A stretch of DNA of 64,000 nucleotides from an uncultured Flavobacteriaceae bacterium (GTDB lineage: Bacteria; Bacteroidota; Bacteroidia; Flavobacteriales; Flavobacteriaceae): NCBI GenBank assembly GCA_943842625.1, contig CALTCK010000013.1, positions 62,001 to 126,000 on the forward strand, read 5' to 3'. Of this stretch, positions 63,682-64,000 are shown piece by piece. The notes under the pieces were generated by a model. That model did no database searches. It saw only the letters and a list, made by a program, of their open reading frames with translations, and was not told the origin of the DNA. Positions within the stretch are counted from its first letter, which is position 1; each line of letters begins with the position of its first letter. Position numbers and translations under genes: made by a program.

Positions 63682-64000
63682 TTCTCTGAGCATTGGTCTT
63701 GTTAAGCAAGTGGGGCCTCCTCCTCCAAAAACACTAATATTTTCTCCTTTATAAATACTTACTTTACAGCCTGCTTTGATTAAGGCTTTTTGAGTCTTGG
63801 GGTTCCCATCTACCATCAAACATTCCTTAGGGGCAATTGCCAAAACATTGCACCCCATTGATTCAAACTCTTCGCCAGGTACTTCGATTAATTGAATCTT
63901 TCTTTTTATGAGTTCATTCCTAAATTTTATGGGCATTAATGGTGAATATACCACTGCCAAGTTTCTAGCTACTGGACTTAAAATTGACATTAAATGGAAC
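63676..64000 (-). CDS. amidinotransferase/arginine-deiminase-like hydrolase, 5' part outside the window
   Basis: The C-terminal 108 residues of a pentein-fold guanidine-modifying enzyme. FHL just at the window edge is the His motif, then VVYSPLMPIKF, GCNVLAIAPKECLMVDGNP and the nucleophile Cys in GGGGPTCLTRPML. The pattern matches dimethylarginine dimethylaminohydrolase/CtlX-like proteins. The frame is open to the edge of the window, so the ATG at 63988-63990 is internal. The substrate cannot be decided. Confidence 0.83.
   Translation of the reverse strand, partial: FHLMSILSPVARNLAVVYSPLMPIKFRNELIKRKIQLIEVPGEEFESMGCNVLAIAPKECLMVDGNPKTQKALIKAGCKVSIYKGENISVFGGGGPTCLTRPMLREL

Noticed and set aside
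1-64000. CRISPR arrays, insertion sequences, rRNA genes
   Set aside because: No regularly spaced repeats, transposase genes or rRNA sequence were seen in any part of the window.

Overview
This is an AT-rich stretch of a chromosome from a member of the Bacteroidota, almost certainly class Flavobacteriia. The evidence is threefold: promoters of the Bacteroidota type (TTTG, about 19 bases, then TAnnTTTG); T9SS C-terminal sorting domains, DUF5686 and DUF6252 proteins and a DnaE with an N-terminal proofreading exonuclease; and a mevalonate-type isoprenoid cluster. Gene density is high and most genes are ordinary housekeeping genes.

Layout. 0-18.6 kb: deoxynucleoside kinase, membrane pyrophosphatase, DUF5686 outer-membrane protein, pyruvate dehydrogenase E1 beta, electron transfer flavoprotein (etfB-etfA), bifunctional nuclease, nucleoside transporter, thyA-folA, fabD, a frameshifted galE, a DegT-type sugar aminotransferase, Kdo transferase and a LexA-like repressor with two visible operators. 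18.8-19.06 kb: tRNA-Gly and tRNA-Leu with promoter and terminator. 19.2-25.2 kb: an accessory island next to tRNA-Leu, all on the minus strand, made of unrecognised genes plus a DUF2779 Fe-S nuclease/exonuclease. Two of its genes share a nearly identical 21-bp palindromic site. 25.4-33.5 kb: short-chain fatty acid transporter, pseudouridine synthase, nitrilase, then UbiA-type prenyltransferase, mevalonate kinase-like and diphosphomevalonate decarboxylase genes, all three broken by single-base insertions, an FAD oxidoreductase without a normal start codon, and hpf. 34.3-46.8 kb: a catabolic region with two convergent operons. One holds an M20 peptidase and a rare kinase-M23-aminotransferase fusion that fits hydroxylysine breakdown. 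The other holds the full four-enzyme route from trans-4-hydroxyproline to 2-oxoglutarate plus a DUF885 peptidase and a cyclase-family hydrolase. Together they suggest use of collagen-derived amino acids (inference). 46.8-64 kb: hemW, ruvC, thioredoxin-like genes, two T9SS-secreted proteins, small membrane proteins, tRNA-Asp, DUF58, trxA, dnaE, a DUF6252 lipoprotein, rpsP-rimM-trmN6 and the end of an amidinotransferase-family gene.

A striking property of this window is the number of otherwise intact genes carrying one lesion: eight single-base insertions over five genes (galE, the UbiA-type gene, the mevalonate kinase-like gene, mvaD and the aldehyde dehydrogenase), an in-frame TGA in an outer-membrane protein, a missing start codon in the FAD oxidoreductase, and a probable shift at the start of the fatty acid transporter. 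Because the mevalonate route is expected to be essential in such organisms, sequence error is the simplest explanation, but this cannot be settled from the sequence alone.
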